Shown piece by piece: positions 8,872 to 17,130 of a DNA stretch of 64,000 bases. Under the pieces are notes generated by a model. That model saw nothing but the letters and a program-made list of their open reading frames with translations. It was not told the DNA's origin and did not search any database. Source of the DNA: Paenarthrobacter aurescens TC1 (GTDB lineage Bacteria; Actinomycetota; Actinomycetes; Actinomycetales; Micrococcaceae); the NCBI GenBank assembly GCA_000014925.1, contig CP000474.1:3968001-4032000 (forward strand). The letters are read 5' to 3'. Both the position numbers and the translations under genes were made by a program. Each line of letters starts with the position of its first letter. Within the stretch, counting starts at the first letter, position 1.

Positions 8872-9462
8872 GTGCCAAAGATTGTTGACCACGATCAACG
8901 ACGCCTCGAACTGGTAGACGCAACATGGCGGATCATCGCGAGGCTGGGCATGGAAGGTGCCACCATGCGGGAAATCGCCGAGGAAGCAGGCTTCGCCAAC
9001 GGCGCCCTCAAGCCCTACTTCCCCACCAAGGACCTCCTGCTGACGTCGGCGTTCGGGCACGTTTTCAACCGCACCAACCAACGCATCGCCACCATGACAG
9101 ATGGACTCTCAGGGGTGGCGGCCCTCCGCGCGTTCTGCGCCGAAGTCCTGCCGCTGGATGAAGAACGGGTCAACGAAGCCCGAATCGTGATTCCGTTCTG
9201 GCAGAAGGCACTGAACGACGCTGACATGGCAGCACTCCACAGCGAGTCCATGAGCCAGTGGCACACCACCATCACGGCTCATTGCGCGGCAGCCCGGGCG
9301 GCCGGTGAGATCACCACCCCTATCGGGGACGCCGCCGTCGCCGACCACCTGCTGAACATGATGCTGGGGGCGCAAATCGTTGTGGCGTTGTCCCCCACCG
9401 AGCATTTCTCGCGCGACCTCGCAGGGCAGTTGGATAACTACCTCGCCCTGCTCGCCGGTTAG
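8872..9462 (+). CDS. TetR-family regulator, probably of the amine oxidase
   Basis: 196 aa from GTG 8872 (PKIVDHDQRRLELVDATW), which gives the normal TetR N-terminus; the longer frame to 8824 adds an atypical proline-rich extension. The HTH is at about residues 26-50 (GATMREIAEEAGFANGALKPY) followed by FPTKDLLL. The C-terminal half is the usual all-helical ligand domain, resembling BetI/AcrR-type C-domains. Divergent from the amine oxidase with an operator-like palindrome between, so it probably represses that gene until an amine is present (inference). Confidence 0.85.
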   Translation: MPKIVDHDQRRLELVDATWRIIARLGMEGATMREIAEEAGFANGALKPYFPTKDLLLTSAFGHVFNRTNQRIATMTDGLSGVAALRAFCAEVLPLDEERVNEARIVIPFWQKALNDADMAALHSESMSQWHTTITAHCAAARAAGEITTPIGDAAVADHLLNMMLGAQIVVALSPTEHFSRDLAGQLDNYLALLAG

Positions 9463-10104
9463 CTAGCTGGTGGCGCCCGACGCCACCACGCCGACACCCA
9501 GCCCGGCGATCACACCGCTGCTGACACGCTCGACGACGGTACTCACCTTGGGGCGCTTGAGCCACCGCATCGCCTTGAATGCCACGACGGCGATCATCGA
9601 CAAATAGGCGAAGGCGATGACTGCCACCACCACACCCAGGATGAGCGAGGTGCCCATGGTGTTGCCGCCGTGCGGGATGAACTGCGGGACCACAGCCAGG
9701 TAAAACAAACCAACCTTGGGGTTGAGCAGCGTGGACAGCGCCCCGGCTCCCAGAGCGGAGAGCCGGCTGTACGGGAGAGGCGCGCTATCTCCCGTTCCGT
9801 CGGCGCTGGCTTTGGCGGCCTTCCGGGATTTGATGAACGACGAAACGCCCAAATACAGCAAGTAAAGGCCGCCCGCGATCTTGACCCAGCGGAACAATTC
9901 CGCGGACTGCTCGAGAATCGCAGCCAGGCCCACACCCACCAAACCAGCCCAGGCAATCGCGCCAAGCGCAGACCCTGCCGCCGCAACAATGCCCGCACTG
10001 GGACGGTTCAACGCGATGCGCAGGACAAGGAAAGTGTCCGGACCCGGCGTTACGGACAGGACCAGGCAGAGACCAGCGAAGGCTGCGAGGGAGGCAAGAG
10101 TCAC
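9463..10104 (-). CDS. LysE/RhtB-family amino-acid exporter
   Basis: 213 aa from GTG 10104 (VTLASLAAFAGLCLVLSVTPGPD). It carries the family signature SVTPGPDTFLVLRIAL near the N-terminus, YLLYLGVSSFIKSRK in the middle and LLNPKVGLFYLAVVPQFI, with six hydrophobic helices. This family exports amino acids and derivatives such as lysine, homoserine or threonine. Its stop directly abuts the TetR stop (convergent). A longer frame to 10266 begins in non-coding sequence and was rejected. Confidence 0.85.
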   Translation of the reverse strand: MTLASLAAFAGLCLVLSVTPGPDTFLVLRIALNRPSAGIVAAAGSALGAIAWAGLVGVGLAAILEQSAELFRWVKIAGGLYLLYLGVSSFIKSRKAAKASADGTGDSAPLPYSRLSALGAGALSTLLNPKVGLFYLAVVPQFIPHGGNTMGTSLILGVVVAVIAFAYLSMIAVVAFKAMRWLKRPKVSTVVERVSSGVIAGLGVGVVASGATS

Positions 10105-10265
10105 AAGCTCGATTATGAAGCACCAGGTACCGCGGGCAAAGCGTTCGCTTCCCGTCAAGGGCTGTTCGTGCGTAGACAAGGGCTCATCGCGTGATCCCGA
10201 CCACACTGGAAACATCGCCGCGCGCCCAACCGGCCGCCAAGACTTACTACACGAGCGGAGTACCA

Positions 10266-11678
10266 ATGGAGACTTACGACGCCCTGCTGGCCTCGATCAC
10301 CCCGGCCACTGGCCAGAACAGCCGCACCATCCTTGACCCGGCCACGGGCGAGGCTGTTGGCCAAGCCCCTGTTCACACCGTCGAGGACCTCGAAGCCGCC
10401 ATCGCCGCCGCAGCTACCGCGCAACCCGAGTGGGCTGCCTTAGGACACGACGCCAGGTCCGCTGCGCTCATGAAGGCCGCCGACGCCGTCGAACGTTCCG
10501 CCGAAGAACTCGCCCAACTGCTCTCCCGTGAGCAAGGCAAACCGCTGAACGGCCCGAACGCGCGCTTCGAAGTCGGCGCCTGCGCCGCCTGGCTACGCGC
10601 CACAGCAGCTACGCCGCTTGATCCTGAAACCGTGGTGGACGACGGCGAAACCCGCGCCGAACTGCACTACCGGCCCATCGGCGTCGTGGGTGCCATTGGC
10701 CCCTGGAACTGGCCCATGATGATCACCGTCTGGCAGATCGCGCCGGCGCTGCGCATGGGCAACGCCGTGGTGGTCAAGCCGTCCGAATACACTCCGCTGT
10801 CCGTGCTGGCGCTGGCCGCGATCATCAACGAAGAACTCCCCGACGGCCTGCTGACTGTGGTTTCCGGCGGCCGCGACGTCGGCGAAGCGCTGGCCTCGCA
10901 CGATGCCATTGGCAAGGTCATGTTCACCGGCTCCACCGCCACGGGCAAGGCGATCATTCGCTCCTCGGCCGATACCGTCAAGCGGCTCACGCTGGAACTC
11001 GGCGGCAACGACGCCGGGATCGTCCTGCCCGACTCCGACCCCAAAGCCATCGCCGAAGGCCTGTTCTGGGGCGCGTTCATCAACACCGGCCAGACCTGCG
11101 CCGCCCTGAAGCGCCTGTACGTTCACGAGTCCCAGTACGACGCCGTCTGCACCGAGCTCACTGCCGTTGCTGCTGCGATGCCCATGGGCAACGGTTTGGA
11201 TGAGAACAACGTCCTGGGCCCGCTGCAGAACCGGCAGCAGTACGACATCGTGGCGCGGCTGGTGGAGGCCGCTAAGGCTTCCGGTGCCCGCGTGCTGATC
11301 GGCGGCAACCCCGATGCCGATCAGCCGGGCAACTTCTACCCGACCACCCTGGTGGCGGACATCGACAACGACAACCCGCTGGTCGCGGAGGAACAGTTCG
11401 GACCCGCCCTGCCGATCATCAAGTACAGCACCGTTGACGAGGCCGTCGCCAAGGCGAACGCGCTCGACGTCGGACTGGGCGCCTCAGTCTGGTCCTCCGA
11501 CTTGGGTGCCGCACGCGAAGTCGCTTCACGCATCCAGGCCGGCACTGTGTGGATCAACAAGCACGGCGCCGTGGACCCCCGCGTCCCGTTCGGCGGTGCC
11601 AAGCAGTCCGGCTACGGCCTCGAGTTCGGCGCCGAAGGCCTCAAGGCCCTGGGCGTTCCGCAGGTCATCAACGGCTAA
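10266..11678 (+). CDS. NAD(P)-dependent aldehyde dehydrogenase
   Basis: 470 aa from ATG 10266 (METYDALLAS), which has GGAG about 6 nt upstream; an in-frame ATG at 10191 lacks this. Features of the ALDH superfamily are GPWNWPMMITVWQIAPAL, the coenzyme loop FTGSTATGK, catalytic Glu in LELGGND and nucleophile Cys in NTGQTCAALKRLYV. It oxidises an aldehyde to a carboxylic acid. With the amine oxidase, TetR and exporter close by it likely finishes amine catabolism (inference), although it is on the opposite strand to the oxidase. Confidence 0.9.
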   Translation: METYDALLASITPATGQNSRTILDPATGEAVGQAPVHTVEDLEAAIAAAATAQPEWAALGHDARSAALMKAADAVERSAEELAQLLSREQGKPLNGPNARFEVGACAAWLRATAATPLDPETVVDDGETRAELHYRPIGVVGAIGPWNWPMMITVWQIAPALRMGNAVVVKPSEYTPLSVLALAAIINEELPDGLLTVVSGGRDVGEALASHDAIGKVMFTGSTATGKAIIRSSADTVKRLTLELGGNDAGIVLPDSDPKAIAEGLFWGAFINTGQTCAALKRLYVHESQYDAVCTELTAVAAAMPMGNGLDENNVLGPLQNRQQYDIVARLVEAAKASGARVLIGGNPDADQPGNFYPTTLVADIDNDNPLVAEEQFGPALPIIKYSTVDEAVAKANALDVGLGASVWSSDLGAAREVASRIQAGTVWINKHGAVDPRVPFGGAKQSGYGLEFGAEGLKALGVPQVING

Positions 11679-11685
11679 CCCCCTT

Positions 11686-11751
11686 CCCAACTGACTGGCA
11701 TTTGTGGTTGCTATGAGTCCTCGTTCCACCCACTAATGCCAGTCAGTTGGG
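11686..11751. terminator. Long inverted repeat after the aldehyde dehydrogenase gene
   Basis: Perfect 17-bp arms (11686-11702, CCCAACTGACTGGCATT, and its complement at 11735-11751) enclose a 32-nt loop. It starts 7 nt after the aldehyde dehydrogenase stop and ends before the pheA start. No T-run follows, so it could be a factor-independent pause, an mRNA 3'-end stabiliser or a palindromic genomic repeat rather than a classical terminator. Confidence 0.6.
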
Positions 11752-11804
11752 TTTCCAGTCACAGGGTGGACGCGGTTGGGTTGCGGAAGGCTCCGCATGT
11801 AACC

Positions 11805-12671
11805 ATGAGCAGCATGGCCCAGAAGATTGCGTATCAAGGTGAGCCGGGAGCCAATTCGGATCTCGCGTGCAAGGAAATGTTCCCCGAACTGGAAAGCGTT
11901 CCATGTGCGAGCTTTGAGGACGCTTTTGAACTAGTGTCCACCGGCGAAGTGGATCTGGCCATGATCCCCATTGAGAACTCCATCGCCGGGAGAGTGGCCG
12001 ATATCCACGTCCTTCTCCCCCAGTCCAAGCTGCAGATCGTCGGCGAGTACTTCCTGCCCATCCGCTTCGACCTTTTAGGGATCCCGGGCAGCACCATTGA
12101 AGGCGCCACGGAGGTCCATAGCCACATTCACGCTTTGGGGCAGTGCCGCAGGATCATCCGGGAAGCCGGCCTTAAGCCCGTCATCGCTGGTGACACCGCC
12201 GGCTCGGCCCGCGAAGTCCGGGACTGGAACGATCCCCGGAAGTTGTCCCTCGCTCCGCCGCTCGCTGCCGGGCTTTACGGGCTTGAAGTGTTGGCCTCCG
12301 GAGTGGAGGACGATCCCACCAACACCACACGCTTTGTTGTTCTGGCCCGTGAACGCGAGCTTCCCACCAAGGAAGAACTGCCCGGTCCAGCGATCACCAG
12401 TTTTGTGTTCCGCGTCCGCAACGTTCCGTCGGCCCTTTACAAGGCACTTGGCGGTTTTGCGACCAACGGCCTCAACATGACGCGACTGGAAAGCTACATG
12501 GTGGGCGACGAGTTCGCAGCCACCATGTTCCTTTCCGACGTCGAAGGGCACCCTGAGGATGCTCGACTCCGCCGTGCGCTGGAGGAACTCGAGTTCTTCA
12601 CCACCGAGGTTCGGGTCCTGGGTGTGTACGCCGCCGACGGGTACCGTGAACGGAACACCGTCAGCGCCTAG
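11805..12671 (+). CDS. pheA: Prephenate dehydratase with C-terminal ACT domain
   Basis: 288 aa from ATG 11805 (MSSMAQKIAYQGEPGANSDL); a second ATG is 9 nt on. It converts prephenate to phenylpyruvate in phenylalanine synthesis. The PDT domain (about 5-185) has PIENSIAGRVADIH, HSHIHALGQCR, AGDTAGSAREV and the catalytic NTTRFVVL. The ACT domain (about 200-280) has FRVRNVPSALYKALGGFATNGLNMTRLESYM. Typical GALV and ESRP Phe-binding motifs are replaced by TSFVF and ESYM. The overall wording is that of alphaproteobacterial PheA rather than the usual actinobacterial enzyme, so transfer is possible. Confidence 0.88.
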   Translation: MSSMAQKIAYQGEPGANSDLACKEMFPELESVPCASFEDAFELVSTGEVDLAMIPIENSIAGRVADIHVLLPQSKLQIVGEYFLPIRFDLLGIPGSTIEGATEVHSHIHALGQCRRIIREAGLKPVIAGDTAGSAREVRDWNDPRKLSLAPPLAAGLYGLEVLASGVEDDPTNTTRFVVLARERELPTKEELPGPAITSFVFRVRNVPSALYKALGGFATNGLNMTRLESYMVGDEFAATMFLSDVEGHPEDARLRRALEELEFFTTEVRVLGVYAADGYRERNTVSA

Positions 12672-14051
12672 TCACAGGCTGCCCACGGAGCGGCCGTGAG
12701 CCAATCCCGTGGGGATGCCAATGAGCACTGGTTCCGGAGCGGAGCAGCAACCGCTGGACTGCTGGTCCGCTAACGACTGAACCCCGGCGGGCACGTCGCA
12801 GCTGGTACCGGCGTCGGATGAGCAGACACCGGTTTCCGGTAGCTCCAGGTGCACGGTGTCAGCCGCCGCCTGATCCCCGGCCAGTGCCGCGGCCACGGAT
12901 CGGACCTGCTCGTAGCCGGTGGCCAACAGGAAGGTGGGTGCACGGCCGTACGACTTCATGCCGACGATATAGAAGTCTCTCTCCGGGTGGGCGAGGACCT
13001 TGGCGCCGTGCGGCGGGACCGTGCCGCACGAGTGGAATTCGGGATCGATCAGGGGCCCCAGTTCCGTAGGCGCTTCAACAGCAGGGTCCAGGTTCAGACG
13101 CAGTTCCCGGAGCATGTCCAGGTCGGGGCGGAATCCGGTACAAGGCACGACGACGTCCGTCACCACACTGCGACCGTCACCGGAGAGTACGGTCACGCCG
13201 TGCTCGGAACCGGCCAGCGAACTGATGCCGAAGCTTGTGTGCAGTTGGATCGTGCCGGCATCCACCAGACGGCGAAGTCGTGAGCCGAGCTGTCCGCGTG
13301 CGGGCAGGCCGTCAGCATCGCCGCCGCCGTAGACCTTCTCCGGGGATGCGCCGCGGATGGCCCAGAGAATGCGTGTTTCGAGATCTTCCTTGGCCAGTTC
13401 CGCGAGGTTGATCAGGGTGTTCGCTGCGGAGTGGCCTGCTCCGACCACCAAAACACGTCGGCCAGCGAACGATGCCCGATCCCGCCCGGAAACATCGGGA
13501 AGGGGTGACGAGATCCGGTCCGATGCACGAACCTCACCGATGGCAGGCAAACCTGAAGTGCCAAGGGGATTGCGGTTTGACCAAGTGCCGGAGGCGTCGA
13601 TGACAGCCGACACCGTGTAGTCGCGCACCTCCCCGTCAGCGTGTTCAACGCGGACGATAAATGGGGTGGTGTCGCGGTCGCGCACATGGGTTTTGTCGAG
13701 GCCGGCGCGGGTGACTGCGGTGACGCGTGCGCCGGTCCGCAAGCGGGAGGCAAGGGCGGGGTGTGATGCCAGCGGGGCGAGGTAGCCATCAATGAGTTCA
13801 CCGCCGTAGGGCAGGGCTGTGGGACGAGGCGATTCCCAGCCTGTGGGTTCGAGCAGCCGCAGGGCCGCATCGTCGAGGTTGAACCTCCAGGGTGAGAACA
13901 ACCGGATATGCCGCCACTGTTCAATCGCGGCACCCGCTGATGGCCCGGCCTCGAAAACTATTGGCTCCAGACCGCGCTCCAGCAGGTGGGCCGCTGCAGC
14001 CAAGCCGATGGGGCCAGCGCCGATCACGGCGACGGGAAGGTTCTCAACCAT
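12672..14051 (-). CDS. arsO: ArsO-like FAD/NAD(P)-binding flavoprotein with Cys-rich tail
   Basis: 459-aa flavoprotein monooxygenase-like protein: FAD motif AVIGAGPIGLAAAAHLLERG at the N-terminus and NAD(P) motif RRVLVVGAGHSAANTL in the middle. It is the last gene of an arsC-arsT-arsO order known from Streptomyces ars operons, where arsO and arsT are a flavin monooxygenase and a thioredoxin reductase. The final ~55 residues carry four cysteines (Cys410, 418 and the pair 435-436) in a short, low-complexity tail that could bind As(III) or relay electrons (inference). The start ATG 14051 has GGAGG about 13 nt upstream. Exact reaction is unknown. Confidence 0.7.
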   Translation of the reverse strand: MVENLPVAVIGAGPIGLAAAAHLLERGLEPIVFEAGPSAGAAIEQWRHIRLFSPWRFNLDDAALRLLEPTGWESPRPTALPYGGELIDGYLAPLASHPALASRLRTGARVTAVTRAGLDKTHVRDRDTTPFIVRVEHADGEVRDYTVSAVIDASGTWSNRNPLGTSGLPAIGEVRASDRISSPLPDVSGRDRASFAGRRVLVVGAGHSAANTLINLAELAKEDLETRILWAIRGASPEKVYGGGDADGLPARGQLGSRLRRLVDAGTIQLHTSFGISSLAGSEHGVTVLSGDGRSVVTDVVVPCTGFRPDLDMLRELRLNLDPAVEAPTELGPLIDPEFHSCGTVPPHGAKVLAHPERDFYIVGMKSYGRAPTFLLATGYEQVRSVAAALAGDQAAADTVHLELPETGVCSSDAGTSCDVPAGVQSLADQQSSGCCSAPEPVLIGIPTGLAHGRSVGSL

Positions 14052-14080
14052 GGGTAACTCATACCTCCGTTGGGTAAAGC

Positions 14081-15058
14081 TCAGAAGTGGGTAGGCTCTT
14101 CGACCAGTGCAGTTGCAATGCTGTCGGCGTCGTCCAGGGCGGCGAGGTAACGCTCAGCGTCGAGAGCGGCAGCGCATCCTGTGCCCGCCGCAGTGATGGC
14201 TTGGCGATAGCGGTGATCAACGGCGTCGCCACACGCGAACACACCGGAGAGGTTGGTCATGGTGGTTGGCGAGGCCACCTTGATGTAGCCCTCGGCGTCG
14301 AGGTCCACTTGTCCTTCCACCAGTTCTGTCCGCGGCAGATGACCGATGGCTACGAAAATTCCTGTGGCAGCCTGCTCACGGGTCTCACCGGTACGCGTGT
14401 CCTTGAGCGTTACACCAGTGACCTTCGTGTCCCCATGAATGGCCGTAATAGCCGAGTTCCAAGCGAAGGTGATCTTGGGATTGTCCTTGGCACGCTGCGC
14501 CATGATCCGGGATGCCCGCAGCTCACCCTTCCGGACCACTACCGTGACGGACTTCCCGAAGCGTGTCAGGAACGTGGCTTCTTCCATCGCAGAGTCACCG
14601 CCGCCCACAACGATGATGTCTTGCTCGCGGAAGAAGAAGCCGTCGCACGTGGCACACCAGGAAACTCCGTGGCCGCTGAGCTTCTTTTCTTCCGGAAGAC
14701 CGAGCTCCTTATATGCAGAGCCCGTAGCGAGAATGACGGCAGGTGCCTCGTGGGTCTTACCGGCTCCGGTGACTACGCGCTTGAGGTGACCCTTGAGATC
14801 AACCTCAGTGACGTCGTCGAACACTATCCGAGCGCCGAACTTTTCCGCTTGCTCTTGGAGTCCATCCATGAGTTCGGGTCCCTGAATACCGCCCGGGAAG
14901 CCGGGGAAGTTTTCCACTTCCGTGGTGTTCATGAGGGCGCCACCGGCGGTGACGGAACCGGCCAGAACCAGGGGGTTCAAACCGGCACGGGCGGCGTAGA
15001 TCGCCGCCGTGTAGCCAGCAGGGCCGGACCCGATGATGATCAGTTGTTCGTTGCTCAC
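14081..15058 (-). CDS. arsT: Thioredoxin reductase of the arsenic operon
   Basis: 325-aa NADPH-dependent thioredoxin-disulfide reductase: FAD motif [19 protein letters not shown], redox pair CATC in [16 protein letters not shown] motif [15 protein letters not shown] and the C-terminal FAD site [24 protein letters not shown] 15058 has AGGAG upstream. Its gene sits between arsC and the arsO-like gene, 24 and 29 nt away, so it probably reduces the thioredoxin used by ArsC; a housekeeping trxB is expected elsewhere in the genome. Confidence 0.92.
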   Translation of the reverse strand: MSNEQLIIIGSGPAGYTAAIYAARAGLNPLVLAGSVTAGGALMNTTEVENFPGFPGGIQGPELMDGLQEQAEKFGARIVFDDVTEVDLKGHLKRVVTGAGKTHEAPAVILATGSAYKELGLPEEKKLSGHGVSWCATCDGFFFREQDIIVVGGGDSAMEEATFLTRFGKSVTVVVRKGELRASRIMAQRAKDNPKITFAWNSAITAIHGDTKVTGVTLKDTRTGETREQAATGIFVAIGHLPRTELVEGQVDLDAEGYIKVASPTTMTNLSGVFACGDAVDHRYRQAITAAGTGCAAALDAERYLAALDDADSIATALVEEPTHF

Positions 15059-15082
15059 GGGAGTCGCTCCTGGTAGTTGGGG

Positions 15083-15505
15083 TTACTTGGCGGCGGGGGT
15101 CAGTGACGCAATAAGGCCCTCGATGCGGGTCTTGATATCGTCGCGGATCGGCCGAACGGCGTCCACACCCTGCCCGGCGGGGTCCTCAAGAACCCAGTCC
15201 TCGTAGCGCTTGCCGGGGAAGTACGGGCACTCGTCTCCGCAGCCCATGGTTATCACTACGTCGGATTCTTTGACGGCTTCAGTGGTGAGGACCTTGGGGA
15301 TCTCGGCCGACATGTCGATACCAAGCTCAGACATTGCTTCCACCGCAGCGGGGTTCACCTTGTCTGCGGGCTGCGAGCCGGCTGAACGGACCTCGATGGC
15401 GCCTTCCGAGAGTGTGGTGAGGAAAGCGGCGGCCATCTGCGAGCGGCCTGCGTTGTGAACGCAGACGAACAGAACGGACGGCTTCTTGGCGGTTTCGGTG
15501 CTCAC
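15083..15505 (-). CDS. arsC: Arsenate reductase, LMW-phosphatase type
   Basis: 140-aa protein of the low-molecular-weight phosphatase-like ArsC family, reducing arsenate to arsenite. The P-loop is VCVHNAGRSQ with nucleophile Cys15; Cys89 and Cys93 (MGCGDECPYFPG) are in the region of the redox pair of thioredoxin-linked ArsC; EDPAG contains the general-acid Asp. GTG 15505 has AGGAG 7 nt upstream. First gene of the arsC-arsT-arsO operon, with an ArsR-like operator about 100 nt upstream. Mycothiol could replace thioredoxin as partner, but the adjacent reductase favours thioredoxin. Confidence 0.9.
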   Translation of the reverse strand: MSTETAKKPSVLFVCVHNAGRSQMAAAFLTTLSEGAIEVRSAGSQPADKVNPAAVEAMSELGIDMSAEIPKVLTTEAVKESDVVITMGCGDECPYFPGKRYEDWVLEDPAGQGVDAVRPIRDDIKTRIEGLIASLTPAAK

Positions 15506-15592
15506 GGGGGTTCTCCTGTGTCAGTTGGGTCTGGTTGGGATCGATCCGCACCAATGCCGCGATGAGGGATATCGATATTCATCGATGCATTG

Positions 15593-15629
15593 AGTATCGG
15601 CCTATAGATTGACGATTGTCAATATACGG
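15593..15629 (-). promoter_or_regulatory. arsC operon promoter with ArsR-type operator
   Basis: On the minus strand TTGACA (15622-15617) and GATACT (15598-15593) are spaced by 18 nt, a good sigma-70-type promoter for arsC. The -35 lies within ATTGA-N4-TGTCAATATACG (15608-15629), a TTGAC/GTCAA inverted repeat. The same sequence recurs in front of the stand-alone arsR at 18065-18086, so ArsR probably represses both. Confidence 0.65.
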
Positions 15630-15641
15630 AAAGCTGTAGAA

Positions 15642-16316
15642 CTAAGCCGCTCGCAGTCGGGGGGCGAGATCGTGGACGCGGCGTGAAATGTCGGCGAACA
15701 CATCTTCAAACGCCTCCTCGCTGTCGAGTCGCACCGGATCCGGAATGGACCAGTGAATGCCGTGCAGCCCTGGCAGTTCCTCATGGGCGTTATCGCAGAC
15801 GGTGATCACCAGATCTTCGTCACCGGCCACATGGTCGATCAAGCGGGGTTTGGAGCCCCCAAGGTCCAAACCGTGGCGGCGGGCGACGTCCACAGCACCT
15901 GGCGCCACATGTTCCGCCGGATGCGTTCCCGCCGAAACCGCCGGGATGTCGCTGGCCGTCCGCCACAAAGCGGTAGCCAATTGCGAGCGGGCGCTATTGC
16001 GGGTGCACACAAACAAGACCCGCCGCGCCCCGTGCTCGCGGCCGGGAGTGAGGCCTTCCAGCGCGCCGGGTGCCAGCCGAACATAGCTTCGCCGCTTGTC
16101 GGCTTCCGAGCGATGCCGGACCGCCAGCCCCGCAGCCTCCATGGATCGCAGATGGTGCGAGAGCAGATTCGCAGGCATGCCCAATTCCGTTTGCAGCTCA
16201 GTGGGTGATAGGTCTCCCAAGGTCAGCAGGTCTACGATGCGCAGCCGTGCAGGGTCGCTCAGGGCCGCGTACTTGGCGGCCCTCTCCAAAAGACTCGAAC
16301 TTTGCTCAATATCCAT
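15642..16316 (-). CDS. ArsR-type HTH fused to an ArsC-like phosphatase domain
   Basis: 224 aa from ATG 16316 (MDIEQSSSLLERAAKYAALSD). Residues about 10-82 are an ArsR winged helix (LSDPARLRIVDLLTLGDLSP, LSHHLRSMEAAGL). Residues about 98-220 are a LMW-phosphatase/arsenate reductase domain with P-loop VCTRNSARSQ (Cys104) and IPDPVRLD as the acid loop. The HTH part lacks the Cys-x-Cys metalloid site of classical ArsR, so sensing may be through the catalytic domain or absent. It is divergent from the aquaglyceroporin gene with only 46 nt between; both starts appear leaderless. An in-frame TTG at 16352 overlaps the promoter. Confidence 0.85.
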   Translation of the reverse strand: MDIEQSSSLLERAAKYAALSDPARLRIVDLLTLGDLSPTELQTELGMPANLLSHHLRSMEAAGLAVRHRSEADKRRSYVRLAPGALEGLTPGREHGARRVLFVCTRNSARSQLATALWRTASDIPAVSAGTHPAEHVAPGAVDVARRHGLDLGGSKPRLIDHVAGDEDLVITVCDNAHEELPGLHGIHWSIPDPVRLDSEEAFEDVFADISRRVHDLAPRLRAA

Positions 16317-16362
16317 TGATTCAATTTTGACTGAACTACTTTCATCGGTCAAGCTGTCTTTT
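16317..16362. promoter_or_regulatory. Compact divergent promoter region of the arsenic island
   Basis: Only 46 nt separate the start codons of the ArsR-ArsC fusion and the aquaglyceroporin. On the minus strand TTGACC (about 16352-16347) and AAAATT spaced by 18 nt would start transcription at the fusion's ATG. TTGATTCAA (16316-16324) and TTGACTGAA repeats resemble ArsR half-sites. No Shine-Dalgarno is visible for either gene, so leaderless translation is likely. Confidence 0.45.
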
Positions 16363-17100
16363 ATGACTTCTCACCCGACTGCCCTGTGGCGGCGCGCTCT
16401 CGCTGAAGCTCTGGGCACCTGCCTGCTGGTGGCCATCGTTGTCGGCTCCGGCATCGCGGCGCAGCAGCTCTCCCCGAATGACGTTGGCCTGCAGTTGCTG
16501 CAGAACAGTACCGCCACCGTGCTCGGGCTGACAGTCCTCATACTGATCTTTGGACCAGTCAGCGGCGCGCACTTCAACCCGGTAGTGTCCCTGGCGGACT
16601 GGATCCTGGCCCGGCGGACCGGCAGCGGACTGTCGCTGAGGGAACTGGGCGCGTACATTGCGTCGCAGACTGTGGGGGCGGTTGGCGGCAGCGTGTTGGC
16701 GAACGCCATGTTTGAGGTCGGCACCACAATATCCAGCAAAGACCGCACAACCCCAGGCCACCTTCTGGGTGAAGTCGTGGCAACGGCCGGCCTGATTCTG
16801 CTGATCTTCTCCCTTGCCGCCACTAAACGGGGCTCCCTGGCAGCCCCCGCTGTCGGCGCCTATATTGGTGCGGCCTACTGGTTTACGTCGTCAACGTCCT
16901 TCGCGAACCCTGCAGTGACGGTGGGACGAATCTTCAGCGACACGTTTGCGGGCATCGCACCCGGCTCCGCACCGGGCTTTGTCTTGGCGCAACTGATCGG
17001 CGCGGCAGTTGGGCTGGGTCTTCTCCTGCTGCTTTTTCCCACGGGTTCGCGCGTCGCCGAGGATGTGGTGGTGCCCCACCCCGTGGACAAGCGAGCTTGA
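16363..17100 (+). CDS. MIP-family aquaglyceroporin (AqpS-like arsenite channel)
   Basis: 245 aa from ATG 16363 (MTSHPTALWRRALAEALGTC). Six hydrophobic helices and the two half-helix motifs of the family are present: first NPV in GAHFNPVVSLADW, second NPA in SFANPAVTVGRIFSDTF, giving an NPV/NPA pore. Divergent from an ArsR-ArsC fusion, so it probably lets arsenite produced by ArsC leave the cell, as AqpS does in Sinorhizobium; no ArsB or Acr3 pump is seen in the window. The longer frame upstream of 16363 overlaps the fusion gene and was rejected. Confidence 0.88.
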   Translation: MTSHPTALWRRALAEALGTCLLVAIVVGSGIAAQQLSPNDVGLQLLQNSTATVLGLTVLILIFGPVSGAHFNPVVSLADWILARRTGSGLSLRELGAYIASQTVGAVGGSVLANAMFEVGTTISSKDRTTPGHLLGEVVATAGLILLIFSLAATKRGSLAAPAVGAYIGAAYWFTSSTSFANPAVTVGRIFSDTFAGIAPGSAPGFVLAQLIGAAVGLGLLLLLFPTGSRVAEDVVVPHPVDKRA

Positions 17101-17130
17101 TCTACCCTTGTACCCGGGGGGAATGCTGAA

